Source of the DNA: Chalara sp. BL73
Lineage: Eukaryota; Ascomycota; Leotiomycetes; Helotiales
Length of the DNA stretch: 64,000 nucleotides
Assembly: GCA_918026815.1 (NCBI GenBank)
Contig: CAKJVC010000014.1
Span: 744,001 to 808,000 of the forward strand
Direction: 5' to 3'
This document shows positions 11,612 through 23,818 of this stretch, one piece after another; position 1 is the first letter of the stretch; the number at the start of each line of letters is the position of its first letter. Both the position numbers and the translations under genes were made by a program. The notes beneath the pieces were generated by a model that worked only from the letters and a program-made list of their open reading frames with translations, searched no databases and had not been told where the DNA came from.

Positions 11612-13158
11612 ATGGACTGTAAAGACAAAAAGGAGAAAAAACAGCTGAGAAGGGCCAAGGCTCCTAGGTCTCGTACAGGTTGTCGTACTTGGTTAGTTAC
11701 AATCATCACTCTTCATTTCACTGCCGTTATCAAAAATCTCAGTGAACCTTCTCTATATGTCCTAAGTCTGACTATTGTAGCCGAACACGCCATATCAAAT
11801 GTGACGAATCTCGCCCCTTATGCCGAAACTGCAAGGTCAGCGGGCGGGTATGCGACGGATATGCACAGCAGTCTAAGATTGGAAACGAGAGAATTTCGCC
11901 GAAGGATTGCCTAGATTCTGACGCCTCTCTGACTTTGTCTGCCATACTACCTGAGACATTTGACGAGCGTCGCCACTTTTGTTTCTTCCAGCAGCGAACC
12001 GCTCCTGAATTATCCGGCTATTTTGACAAGGAATTCTACAACCACCTATTGCTACAAATTAGCCGTAATCAGCCGGCAATTAGACATGCAGTTATTGCTC
12101 TGGGTGCTCTTCACGAAAGTGTAAAACAGCAGGAGCTTACAAATGGAACGTTGAAGAGCTTGAGCCTGCGCCACTACACGAAAGCCATTCGAGAACTAGC
12201 TAGTGATCCTGCTGATGCCAAACAGCGGGTGAGCGTGGCACTGATATGTTGCGTGCTCTTTATATGGCTTGAAACAATCCAAGGGAATCACGTCCTGCGA
12301 ATGCAGCAATTGGCTGGCGGCCTGAATATTTTGAGAGAATGGCATCAGAATGTGGTTGCATCTTCATGCAAAACATCTTTAGAAACTCAATTTATCCGAG
12401 ATCATCTCGTTCCTTTATTCACTCGGTTGGACTTACAAGGCGTGGCACTCGAGAACGGTCGTCAACCTCAGCTAGAGCTTCATCAACGCCTCCTGAATCC
12501 TCAGAGCCTTGGAATTCCGGCAGCTTTCTCATCGGTTGAAGAGGCAAGAGATTGGCTAGACGTCCTTCTATATTGGTTGCATCATTCTATACGAAAGATC
12601 AATGATGCCGAGATCAAAACTATCCAACAAAAAGGCCACATTCTACTCGAACAGTGGGAAGTGGCGTTAAATGAGTATCTAAGAATCCAATATTGGACTA
12701 GTGACGCCAACATTCGAGCCTGCAAAATCCTTCGCATCTATCAGAAAATGTCGACTATAATGCTTGAGACAAGGATGTCTCATATAGAGTCAGATTACGA
12801 GCCTCTCAATGGTCAATTTTAGGATATCATGGCCATTGTTGAACCCCTCTTTGCGGCGGCTCAAGGTACAGGGAAATTGGATGGCTTTCAATTCTCATTC
12901 GAGATGGGAGTCGTTGCTCCGTTGTTCTATGTCAGTAGCAAGTGCCAAAATCAGGAGATTCGAGCTCGTTCATTGATGCTGCTTCTGAAGTGCCCGCGCA
13001 ATGGAGGGGTCTGGGACGGTCTAGGAGTCGCTAAGATGAGCTCTTTGACAGAAGGGGGTAAACCGAAAATTGCGGAAAGGAATAAATGGGCCGATAGATA
13101 TGATGCAGCTGCATCGGTAGGATCTAAGGCGCCTGCCGCACCTGCTGGCTCTTCTTGA
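11612..13158 (+). pseudogene. Zn2Cys6 transcription factor with one in-frame stop
   Basis: Exon 1 (11612-11691) and exon 2 (from 11781) join in the middle of the zinc cluster. They give six Cys at residues 24, 27, 34, 41, 44 and 51 in the spacing CX2CX6CX6CX2CX6C, with a basic N-terminus (KKEKKQLRRAKAPRSR). A fungal_trans_2-type regulatory domain follows (RRHFCFFQQRTAPELSGYF, AIRHAVIALGALHE, LRHYTKAIREL). At 12820-12822 (codon 374) a TAG interrupts ...DYEPLNGQF and the same frame resumes at once with DIMAIVEPLFAAAQG for another 111 codons to 13158. The continuation looks homologous through GVVAPLFYVSSKCQ, so the stop is probably a mutation rather than the true end. No splice pair with normal signals removes it. 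A truncated 373-residue protein retaining the DNA-binding domain remains possible. Target genes are unknown. Confidence 0.75.
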
Positions 13159-16011
13159 TTAACTTCTCAGACTACAGCTAAAACAGCACTCTATGAATGA
13201 CATTCTTATTTGTGGAAATACGAAGCAACCACCATTTCTGGAGTAAGCTCGGCGGCAGTCGCATTACTGAAGAGGCCACCGGTTCCCATGCCTCGAACAG
13301 CTGTATCACTTCAAAAAGCGATAACGACCGCGGATATTAACTGAAATGGCTTGCTCATAAAAAAATTACGGCCATATATCATCGATCTCAGGATAACCCA
13401 AGTCACACTCTCGCGTGTCTGGAAAACATCATCTGGTCATGTTGACTTCTACCACGAAACTGACGATTGTATTCAGGCAGTATACCTACCCTGTTGCCAA
13501 GACCCGCACTTGATTAGATTGTTGTATGTTTGCTCGCTTGGAAATTTTAATATTATCGAAATAGACCCAAGCTAGATTGTTTGGACTGTTAGCTTCTCCA
13601 GGAAATGATTGTGTAGAAATCTATTGATGTGTTTTATCTCCTTGGGTCTCTACCGTACCTGCAGCCGCTCACTCTCAGCTCATCTATCAACGATTGCAGT
13701 GCAATATCAAGCATACGACGATGCTAAAATCCAGGCTCGAAATGAAAGGGTTCTCCGTGTTCTGTCGCATTTTCGTTCTTGCTGATCATTACCGAACCGT
13801 GGAACCGGGATTTACTCATGCTGCCCAGATAAAGCAGTTGATTCTAGAGCTTGCCGACTTCAATGGGCAAGAAGGACATGCTTTTTGGGGGGGTTTAGTA
13901 CACATTCATGTACATCATCATTCTTGTGTATATAATTTGAGCCTAAGTTTCACAAATATGTCCATCATGTGCCGACTTGAATGTTGCGGATAAACAAGTA
14001 TCATCATACCACATATGTTTCAAGTTTACTCACCTCGAATAGGCCAGTCGAACAACTCGTTTTAGATGCAGTAGGATTATAGAAACGAGTCCATTATTGG
14101 TTTCCGGAGGCGTCTTTATCAATCCGTGGCTAACAAGGTGAGGGACTTACATGTTCACATGTAATCGCAATATACCCTTTAGAGTGCGGATCGTTTTGTC
14201 TTGAATTAAGATCAAATAATGACGTGATTGACGAGAGTTTGATTAGCTTCACGCCAATGATGTTAGGCTCGAAGTCATTTCTTGTTGATGTTTAATCTGA
14301 TATGGTGTGTCTCTCCAGGAATAGACACAGGATAACGTTGCAGTATTTGGATGCATTTGGTCTCTCTCTAAGGCTGCAATACATGTCGAATAAAATTTAA
14401 TCCTGGAAATGTTGCAGCCTGGAATCTGTTCAATCGAAGCTGAACGACTTATTCTCTAAGCTGAGTCACAAAGTATCTGCACAAACATTCCCCAATAGAG
14501 TGGCCATTGGTCAATTCTTCTCTCACATGCTTGGCCGCGATTTAATATATCCTTGACGCAGCCGTCATCTTCCATATATTGGGTGTGGTACAGGTACTTT
14601 TCCCAGCCCAGTAAACAAGTACCTCTGGATGAAATGCATGCAGTGTTGCTGGTCATGTACGTTCGTTAATGCCATATGTCCGGGTCATGAGATCCTGTCT
14701 CGAACCAAGAGATGGCATGGGACTAGACGATTGATTCTACATGCGTGGAGAATCCAATATTCGCAAGTCATGTCTTGAAGTACGTACTAGATTTTAGAAC
14801 GAAAGGACTTGATAAGATCGCCAGCGATAGTGCAAAACACCCTCAGACGATGAGGGCATTAAGAAGTCAAAATTGATGACAATCCTTCTCTATGATCTTA
14901 CATTTCCATTAATCTCCTATTGGCTGACATGACGACGTACAGCATTAACACGAGATTTACTTTTGCACGTGATTCCAGTATTATCTTCGGAAACAACCTC
15001 AGTTTTCCCCAAGCATAAGTAAATTAATACCAGGCAAGGAATCCGGCAAACGGCTCTCGGCAGACGAATATCTCCAAGCCCAGCATCCTAAGCTAAAATA
15101 GAAGCTTTTTCCAGAACGCGATCGGGGTGTTTCCTGAATCACGACACGTTTCACCTGATATTATTCGTGTGCGCCACCTCTCGTAGCCGGATTGGGACAC
15201 ACGACGACACGAGATGAAGGGCTCGCATTGACCATTTCCAGTTTCGTGGTTCGTTCGGGACGCCACCCTTTTCAAATCTAGGACAAACTCAAAAACGCGT
15301 GCACAAATGCTGCAATGCTGCGAAGACCCATCGCTTCTACAACATCTGGCTTCCAAGCCAGCGATCCAAGATTGCCTGAAGAATGGTTGTACGACAGCAG
15401 CGTAGCTGTTGTGGGAGTGCGGACCTCAGCCTCCGTGAAATGAAAAGGCCAGGTTGGGGATAGACTGGCGGGAGGTTGCATCCCTTGTTGGTCTCTACTG
15501 CACAGTTAGTCTCCTGAATCTTCGCCGCAACATAACGGTGTGATGGAGGGGCACAACACACCAAACTGCGAACAAAGTGAGGAGGGGTGCCGTTGTCGAC
15601 AGTGCCAACTTAACCGACAGCCCATTATTTGTGGAATTCGCAGTCCTCCATTTGTCCACGCAGCACCATCTGCGCTCCACAGTGAAAAGGAGCGTCTGCC
15701 CGAGAATCCGGGGTGATCATGGTTGTATAACCAACGTTAAACCCTATCCAGCACCATGCTGGGGTTGTCTCCGTGGCGCACTGCGGAGGGCCAATCCCCC
15801 CTCCCGGTTATTGACGAGGGTAGTGGAATTTCATGCATGCAATACTTATAGTGGTGCCAATTGCCATCCTCTTGTGGCATTTCTTACTGTGCTCTGATTT
15901 CAAGACGCCTCTCATCTCTCCTTGTCGTCGTTCCATGACATACCGTCGATAGGTGTCGTCGACGTTGGTCTATTCGAACGCTTGTTAATACTTGTGTGAG
16001 ACTCTGCCACC
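13159..16011. other. Gene-poor region before the sugar transporter
   Basis: About 2.8 kb with no gene I can support. Short frames at 13,351-13,575, 13,694-13,993 and 15,577-15,897 on the plus strand and 14,456-14,656 on the minus strand show no motif. The last few hundred bases should contain the transporter promoter. Confidence 0.45.
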
Positions 16012-17764
16012 ATGTCTGACAAAGCTTGGGACGAGGTGTATGAGCACCGGGCCCCTCAGGCTGACGAGGTAAACCACGACCAGCATCGCTTTGAATTGCG
16101 CCAATAATTAATTCTCTGCTCTTAGAAACATGCCGAAGTCGAGGTCAAGATCGTCAGAGGAAATGAAGCCTTCAACGAAGCGATGCTCAAGGAGCCCCCA
16201 AAGCCCTTCACCTTCCTAACCTTCCAACTATACGCCGCCTGCTTTATCGGCTTCTTCTGTGCAACCATGAACGGCTACGATGGTTCCCTCATTAACAACC
16301 TCCTCGCAAACCCGTACTTCCTAGAGTTTTACAACGGTCGAAACGATGGTATCTGGGCCGGTATCGTGACGGCCATGTACCAAATCGGTGGCGTGGCCTC
16401 TCTCCCCTTCGTTGGACCTGCATCGGATACATTTGGACGACGTTTCGGTATGTGGATTGGATGTCTCTGCATCATCATTGGTACCGTGATTCAGGGAGTA
16501 GCAACTCAGGCCAATGGTACCAAGCAGTTTATGGGTGGTCGTTTCTTACTTGGATTCGGTGTCAACATTGCATCCGCGGCTGGCCCAATGTATGTCGTTG
16601 AGGTCTCACATCCAGCCTATCGCGGTGTTGTGACCGCCATCTTTAACTGCTTCTGGTTTACCGGCTCTATCATCGCCAGTGGTGTTGCGCGTGGAGGGTT
16701 GAATATCGGAGGAAATATTTCGTGGAGACTTGTCATCTGGATTCAGCTGATGTTCTCATCCATCATTTTCCTGGCAGCATACTTCCTCCCAGAATCTCCA
16801 CGTTGGCTGTATGTCAACAACAAGCAGGCCGCTTCGAAGGCTATGTTGATCAAGTACCACGGTGATGGCAATCCAGACAGCGAGTGGGTAAGGCTGCAAA
16901 TGCACGAGTACGAGGACCTGCTCGAGATGGATGGTTCTGATAAGCGATGGTGGGACTACTCCGCTTTGTTCAAGAACCGATCGACATGCTACCGCCTCTT
17001 CTGCAACGTCTGCATCTCTATCTTTGGACAATGGGCCGGTAACGCAGTCTTATCGTACTTCATGGGCAAAGTGCTCGACACCATCGGCATCCACAGCGAA
17101 TTCGGTAAGGCGAACGTCATCCTCATCAACAACTGTCAGCAGTTCATGTTCGCACTTTTCGGGGCTGCTCTTGTAGACCGGGTCGGTCGTCGTCCTTTGT
17201 TATTGTTCTCGAATCTTGGATGTTGCGTTACATGGCTTGCCATGACGGTCTCTTCCGCGATGTATCAGCAATCCATCCCAGACGGAATGGACACCGGAAC
17301 CAACAAGGTGGCGGGAACTGCTTGCCTTGCATTCATTTTCATCTTCGGAGCTGTGTACTCTATAGGTTTCACGCCTCTTCAAGCTCTTTACCCTGTCGAA
17401 GTCCTCTCTTTCGAGATGAGAGCCAAGGGAATGGGTTTCTCTGGTTTCGCTGTTGCAGCTGGTACGTTCTCCTTCCCCTTTTTCTACAATAAATGAATGC
17501 TAATTAAAAACAGCCGGTATGCTCAACCAATTTGCATGGCCTGTGTCCATGGAACACATCGGTTGGCACACCTACATCATCTTCACAATTTGGTGCGGTG
17601 TCCAAAGCGCTGTCGTCTATCTCTGGATCCCCGAGACGAAGAATCGCACGCTCGAAGAATTAGACGAGATCTTCAACTCCAAGAACCCCGTCAAAGCCTC
17701 TCTGCAGAAGAAGCGGTTAGGCTTCGATGCATATGGCGATGTTGTCAACATCCAGGAAGTATAA
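16012..17764 (+). CDS. MFS sugar transporter (hexose/lactose permease type)
   Basis: Three exons (16012-16068, 16126-17461, 17514-17764) give 547 residues. The start is fixed by a good Kozak context (gccaccATG) and a 19-codon first exon with a phase-0 intron. Sugar-porter signatures are all present: NGYDGSLINNLL in TM1, SDTFGRRFGMWIG after TM2, RFLLGFGVNIASAAGP, ESPRWL after TM6, ALVDRVGRRPLLL in the central loop and PETKNRTLEELDEIF after TM12. Twelve membrane helices are expected, with placement in the plasma membrane and proton-linked or facilitated uptake of hexoses or a disaccharide. The YNGRNDGIWAGIV region is like fungal LAC12/cellodextrin-type permeases, but substrate choice is not readable from sequence. 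No neighbouring sugar-metabolism gene is present on this side. Confidence 0.93.
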
Positions 17765-19469
17765 GCAGAAAGCTCTTTTTTTGCATTTTCCTTGGGTAAA
17801 AAGAATAGCTGGCGGTGCTGGCGATTTATATATATATACAAAGCGGGAAGCTTGACGCCTATTATGATGTTATGTCCATTACTACAATAAATAAAAAGCA
17901 GTAATATCTCATCTCTTCACCAAATTTCCCTTGTGTAAAGAAAGAGAGCATCCACGGTAAGTTACATCAAAAATAACAAACATTCCCAATCTGCTCTCCA
18001 CACTCAAAGCCTCGCCTAGACCACCAAGAGAATCTCCCAATTTCTCTGCCACCCCTCCCCAACCAATCTACACAAATACAAACAAAAGCTTTAAAACGGA
18101 ATATCCCGTCTCTATACACGCAAATGGAAATCTCATCCGTCCCTGTAAACCCTCGACATAGCAAGGTTCCAACCACCCCTCCCCCTAAACAACCGAATCC
18201 CCTTCCGGTGAAGAAAAAACGTATTTACCCATGCATGTAAGTACATATATGTATGTAAATGACGTGCCCCATGTACACAACATGCGGAGCACCCTGCGGA
18301 GCACGAAGTACCGGGATTGCTCTCCGGAGATGAGCATGGAGTGCTTTCTCTGGAGGGGGGGAGGGGGAGGGGGGAACTGTGCAGATCATGCGGAGAGAGG
18401 GCATGGGAGGTGCCTTGGCCTAGGAAAGGTTGGATAGTCAATGTGCCGGCGGGTTAGCTGCTCGATGGAGGTAAGATGGTAGATGGTGGGTGGAGGGAGG
18501 GGGAGGGGAATTGCTGATCTGGTGACCGTTTGGACGGATAAGGTGAGCTGGGATTGGGATTGGGACCGGGACTGCAAATGTGTATGTGGAACTGGAGGGG
18601 CCGAGGGATGTGACGATGTCGTGATGTGCCTTTCTATTTTACTGTGTTAGACTGGGGTGATGGGCTTGGGGGGAGCGCCTGCAAAGTGTTGTGGGTTTGA
18701 AAGAAGGAAGGGGTGATTAGAGAGATGTGTATTTTAGTCTCCTTTTGTATGTGTGCTGGGTATCATCGCCACTGAGAGTTATTGACGTGCTTTGTGGAAA
18801 ACCTGTGAGAGACTATGCTTGAGGCCGAGCAAGTTTAATGCTGTCGCCTAGGCGGTTGAGATGTGATCTAGGCTTGCGGTTAGAGCTAAGGTTCGTAATT
18901 TATAGGTACGATGTTCTAGGGTATTTAGTTAGCCTTATGTATAACATGGAGATAGAGCCGTGATGCTTGACGATCGTCTTAGAAACTTCTTGATATGATA
19001 GTGTTGGTCATAATATCGATAATATAATACTGAGAATCTGGTGTTTTCAGATGCATATACCTTACGTCTCATGACCATCTTTACGACACCAGGGACTATC
19101 TACCAAGTATTGGATTTAATGGTAGGTTTCGAATTTGCAAAGGGCATCGAAAAGGTTCACTGTAGTACAAGATCACACATGGCCGAATACCAGGAAGTAT
19201 TTATTAGGCACTCGCCCTTGTCTTAAGTAAGCTAATATGATATGTGAGCCAAAACTATACAGAAACAGGAGAACGAATAGAAGATGAACTTTAAGTAGAG
19301 AGCATGTTAAAACGAATGCCATCACCACCTGGTATTATAGTACAGTGCGCCTCTAATCAATACCTGTTCCACTTGCTAGAACCCACTGTATATTACTCCA
19401 ATCATAATATCATACACACTCGTAAATTATATGCCTTTCCAAAATGTAAAGTATATGCTACATCTGCTG
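17765..19469. other. Convergent intergenic region
   Basis: It lies between two converging genes (transporter on plus, coiled-coil protein on minus). No gene seen. It carries the G-rich tracts described separately and a microsatellite-like TA run near 17,829-17,838. Confidence 0.5.
18355..18508 (+). repeat. G-rich tracts with G-quadruplex potential
   Basis: At 18355-18374 three runs of 7, 5 and 6 G are separated by single A. At 18488-18508 four G-runs (3, 3, 5 and 4) with loops TGGA, A and A meet the canonical four-tract G-quadruplex pattern. The region is noncoding and lies between convergent genes. Function is unknown. Confidence 0.6.
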
Positions 19470-21306
19470 TCAGGCAGGAATTCTTACATAGCCTCCGACT
19501 ATACTGGGGCTTTCTAGCCCTTCCATTCCATGTCCATTTTCTTGCGCTGAGTTCCCGTTCGTGAGTCGAAAATTCGCTGAATTGTCAGGTGGCCGCTGGG
19601 ATATGCTATTCATATCTACATAATCCTCTTCCATATCAGCGTCGGCATCAGCATCTGGGTCACTTCCCATATCCGCTCCGTTTGTTACTGTTGAATTCGT
19701 ATGGTGCTGCGCGTGATTCTGATTTTTATTATGAGTTTGTGATGTATGATTTTGAGACTGAGGTGGTTCTAGGCTCTGAGGGCCCGTCCCTCCGGCCTGG
19801 GGTGTAGATATGTGTGATACTCCGACAGTCGAATCACTGCTCAACGATCGCTGACCATTTAAACCAATATTACGGCCCCTTGCTTCTTTCACCACGCCTT
19901 TCCAACGTCCAATAGCTCGCTGAACCACTACATCAATATGCAAATTACGATCCATATAGTTATAGCCTATGCTGGATTTGTTAAGTGAGGACTCTGCCAG
20001 GTCTGTCATAAGTTTAGATTCCAAAGGCAATGTTCCTGGAGGCATCAACTTGAACTCTCTTGGGTGCTGTAGTCTAGATAATTCATCCACTTGTAGCCTA
20101 AGATGTGCAGTCTCCTGCTCTGCAAGCTCTTTCTCTCTCCTTAATTTGTCGACCTCTTCTGATTTTCTTCCAACGCTCCGAGCTAGTTCTAGAGTCCAAA
20201 TTTCTGTTTGTTTCGATGTTGGAAGAGAGCTCCAGCGAGTAAACACTTGTTGCAAGTGGTCAGATATTTTGGACTCGAGGTCTGCTGCAGCGGCTTCTGC
20301 ACGTTGAACAATCTCAGAGGGGTCATCCATTTGCTGAAAAGAGGCTGGAGGCGGGTATGATAGATCCTCCATTGGTACCATAGTAGCAATTGCACAAGAA
20401 TTACGCCAATTATGTATCGCGGATGAGAAATGCGCTCGCAGTGCTTGATACTGCATTTCGCCAGGAGGAAGAATTGACCACGAGCTTGATGTGGCAAGAG
20501 GATGTGATTGTTGAAGCATCGGAGGAGGAGGCAGACAATGCAGAGTAAGGGAGGGAAAATCAAGGGACAGCGGGTCGTAGTCGAATATTGAAGGGCCCTC
20601 TATTCGTTGTCTGTGCCTGTCAGTTTGCTTCAATGTATGCTACAAGTGGTACATACTTGGCTGCGCGTATACTACCCATTAGTTCTCTTAATGCCAGCTC
20701 CGCCGCTCGCGCATTGTCCAAAGCATCCACCATCTTTTGCTTTTGATCGAAGGCAGTTTTCGCCAGCACCTGCTTGCTAACGGACCTATTCCGACCTTCA
20801 GCTCTTCTGGACGCATCCCTCTCCTCACCATCATAGCCACGTATTGAATCTCCATTTCTCGCGGGAGGAATATTATTCATGACGCCGGTGGCTTCCCACG
20901 AAGCCTTATTGAGATAGATTTTCTCTCTGCCTCTATTGTAGTTTGGATCCACGTTCTCTCGCCTTAGACTCGGAGATCTTGGAATCTCGAGTTCAGGGGG
21001 AGGACTTCGTGGCTCCTGCGTCCCTGGCGTACCTGCTGGTGTGGAATCTTCTCTTCTGGACATAGAGTTTCTGGGCTGTCTTCTCGTGATTCCGCCACGA
21101 ATCTTGCGAATCTCGATAACATCATGCAGTCCGTCTGGGGGCTTGGGGTTCTTCTCCTTTATGTAGAGGTCGAGATGACGCCCCAAGGACGAGGAAGTAA
21201 ATTGCTGATGGCAGAATGGGCATTGCTTGTCTTTCGGTGCCGCTGCCTTTCCTCCATTTACTGATGTATCCGCAGTCGAGCCCGGAGTTCCAACTTGCTC
21301 AGCCAT
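19470..21306 (-). CDS. Conserved fungal coiled-coil protein with UBZ-like zinc finger
   Basis: Two exons (21306-20657 and 20616-19470, 40-nt intron) give 598 residues. The ATG at 21306 (MAEQVGTPGS) is the first ATG in frame. Near residue 40 it reads KQCPFCHQQFTSSSLGRHLD and then LYIKEKNPKP. This resembles a Rad18-type UBZ finger (CPxC..HLDxC), but the last Cys is Tyr. Then come Ser/Pro-rich disordered sequence, a helical stretch, a charged coiled coil (SVGRKSEEVDKLRREKELAE, followed by QETAHLRLQ), and a low-complexity acidic C-terminus (GSDPDADADADMEEDYVDM). I recognise it as a widely kept fungal protein but know no assigned function. A nuclear or chromatin role would be a guess. Confidence 0.8.
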
Positions 21307-22083
21307 ATCTGTTGCATTCGTGCTCGAAGGCAAAAGGTCAGTGCATCTGCGTATTCGTACAGAATGCGTTGATGTAGTTCAGAGTTCTTTTAAATTTAGA
21401 CTTGTGCAGGTTTCGAAGTTGCGTAAAAGGTCACTTAGGGGCAGATTTCATAGAATCCAAGGTCAAAGGACTAATTTGTAGGAGTTCAAGGGGTCTGGTC
21501 TGCAGCTCAAATTATATTGTTCATCCCCTCTGGGCCAAAAGCGCAGGGGTCTTTGGTGGTACGGAATTACGACGGGTCAGCCCTTGCTAGGCGCAAATCA
21601 TCTACTAAGCCCTTATTAACACATCCAGGGGCTCTAGGCGCGAGTAACTGGAAGTAATTTTTATGTCTATACACAATAGACCAGAGGATGTTCAAGCACA
21701 TTCGTAGCCGCTGAAATTTAAACAGATTTATCCTTAAAAACGAGCCGCATTTAAATATCTTGCCGAGGAATAGCTGCTTCTACACGAGACATGAATATGG
21801 GCACTTCGTCCCATGATACTAGCACGAATGACTTCCTATTTTAATGGCAATGAGTTGTCCTGATCGATAAAGTAAGAAAATATCTCAAGATACCCCAATG
21901 AGACACGAATGCAAATCTAATTCGTCTACATGATTTAGGATGCAGTCTCATGTTCATGCTATCTATAGAGGTCGCCCTCATAATGTTAGAAGACTTATCT
22001 TCTCTAAACTTTATCAATGCTAGAGAGCAACTGTGCGAAGATGCAACCCGATGGCATATAGTCCGCAAGAATCCCATGGACAA
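21307..22083. other. Intergenic, upstream of coiled-coil gene
   Basis: It contains the promoter side of the minus-strand coiled-coil gene and the 3' flank of REI1. No other feature seen. Confidence 0.5.
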
Positions 22084-23818
22084 CTACTGCAGCAGAGGGT
22101 CCTAGATAAGGTCAGTACTGTAGCAAATTTAAATTTGACCAAGCAAAAACATACCCTAAAGTGCTTCTGCATGTTGCTTTGCTTGTTATTGCCCCATTGG
22201 TACTTCCGCCTCTCTCGCTCCTCGACTCTCCTGGACCGCTTCTCGGCAGCTTGTACCTCCTTGACCTTCTCAGTAGTGACGCCAATCATTCCCAGATTGG
22301 TACGAGGGACCAGCGCGCGACCACGGCCATTCTGATTCCGACGTGCAACTTGCTGATCCGTCATATCTTCATCTGAGCCACTACCATCTCCTGCTTCAAT
22401 GGCAAGTTGTTCTTGTTCTTGTCTCTCAGCAGGTGTTGGATAGTTGTGAAGGTTTTGCTTATAATATCTGTTCAGCGACCGGTGACCAGCTGTACGACCC
22501 GAGGGAAGATGAAGTTCATATTCTGAGTAGAAGACAGCATGGTTGTGCTTGTGGGCGTGAGAATGCCAACCATCCTTGTTGCGATGTGGCCGCGGATCAG
22601 AGTTTGTATGATGAGGATGTTGGTGGAGTTTTTCGTATTGGTGAGTCCGCTGGTCGAGGGGAAGAGCAGTGAGATCTTCCGAATCTAATGACGAGGCTGA
22701 GCTATCCGTTTCCCATCCATCTCCGTCCTCCACGCTTTCGTCTCCATCGTTATCAGTCGCTGTATTTCGTTTCGCGCCGAGTTTGACGCGTCTATTTTGA
22801 CTCTTCTCTGCTGCGTCGTTCTCATCGTCCGATCCGTCCTCTGCATCGGAGTATGTGCTGGTAAAGTCATAAAACTCCCCAATCTCCAGTTGCTCCTCTT
22901 CAGTTTCAAAGGGTATTTTGCAATGGCCCAGATCTCTCATGTGTGTCTGTAAGCCGAATACACTTGTCTTGAGCTTGCCGCAGTAGAGGCACTCGTGGTA
23001 TTCGTGAACCTTTTCATATAGAGATCCAATTAACCCTTCAAGGTTTACTAAATAGGCCTTCTCAGGAATGAACATTTCATGAATCTTCGCCATGTGGTCG
23101 GCATTTGTTTCGACTGAAGGAGAGAGGTAATTGCAAAATAGACAGAGCCTTAGGTTTGGTTTACCATCTTCAGTGACTGAAGATGCTGTCTTTATTGACC
23201 CTTCGTTTTGTTCAAGCTCTGCTGAGTGGTGTGGCCGAGAGGGTCTCCTCGACACGGGTGGTGAGTTCTTCAAATTTGTTTTCTTGATGCCCTCCACAAC
23301 TTCATGAAACTCATCTTCAGCATCGGAGTCTATTGATTCGCTGACGGCAGGTTCCCCGAGTGAAAATGTCGAACCCATTATCGACTCAGTCTCATCATCT
23401 CCGCGTTTGCCACCAGCTTCGGCTAACTTCGCTTTATGTTTTTGACTCCCAACATGATTCTGATACGCATTCTCACTAAAGTAAGTTCGTTCACAAACGA
23501 CACAGGATCTCTCGTAGGCGGCTTTCGTCGCAGCTGCGTTTGAGGAGGCTTGTGCCTGGAGGACTTTCTCAGTAAATACTTCGGATGTGATCGGTGGGAG
23601 AGAGGTGACACGGCGCTTGAGGTTGTACCGACTAATAGCGAATTAGCAAATGAGGAATAAAAGCATAGGACCAGAACTCACTGCCAGTCACTCCTCATAT
23701 GTCCTCTCTGCAACTCGCTGTTTCTAAACGCCACTTGACATGTGTTGCACGTATATGGATGAGTTGAGCCGATGTCTGCTTGCGTAGCAGGAACTCTGCT
23801 TGCACTTATTGAAGCCAT
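22084..23818 (-). CDS. REI1: Cytoplasmic 60S subunit biogenesis factor REI1 (ZNF622 family)
   Basis: Three exons (23818-23682, 23631-22155, 22101-22084) give 543 residues. The tiny last exon encodes only DPLLQ and the stop, the conserved C-terminal signature of this family, which confirms the chain. Zinc fingers: YTCNTCQVAFRNSELQRGHM with DWHRYNLKRRV (residues ~20-50), CVVCERTYFSENAYQNHVGS (~75-100), CLFCNYLSPSVETNADHMAK (~195) and CLYCGKLKTSVFGLQTHMRD (~250). A long acidic Ser/Asp linker follows, then SGRTAGHRSLNRYYKQNL. In yeast Rei1 acts in the cytoplasm on pre-60S particles, recycling Arx1/Alb1 and probing the exit tunnel with its C-terminus. The gene is head-to-head with WASP about 1 kb away. 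Confidence 0.95.

Noticed and set aside
12775..12831. Intron removing the stop in the Zn2Cys6 gene
   Set aside because: TTTTAG|GA could be an acceptor, but no consensus 5' splice site upstream gives an in-frame join without deleting conserved sequence.
13351..13993. Two plus-strand frames downstream of the Zn2Cys6 gene
   Set aside because: No motifs, no frame continuity between them, no convincing splice signals.
14456..14656. Minus-strand Cys-containing frame as a small secreted protein
   Set aside because: No signal peptide, no paired-cysteine pattern, no homologous pattern recalled.
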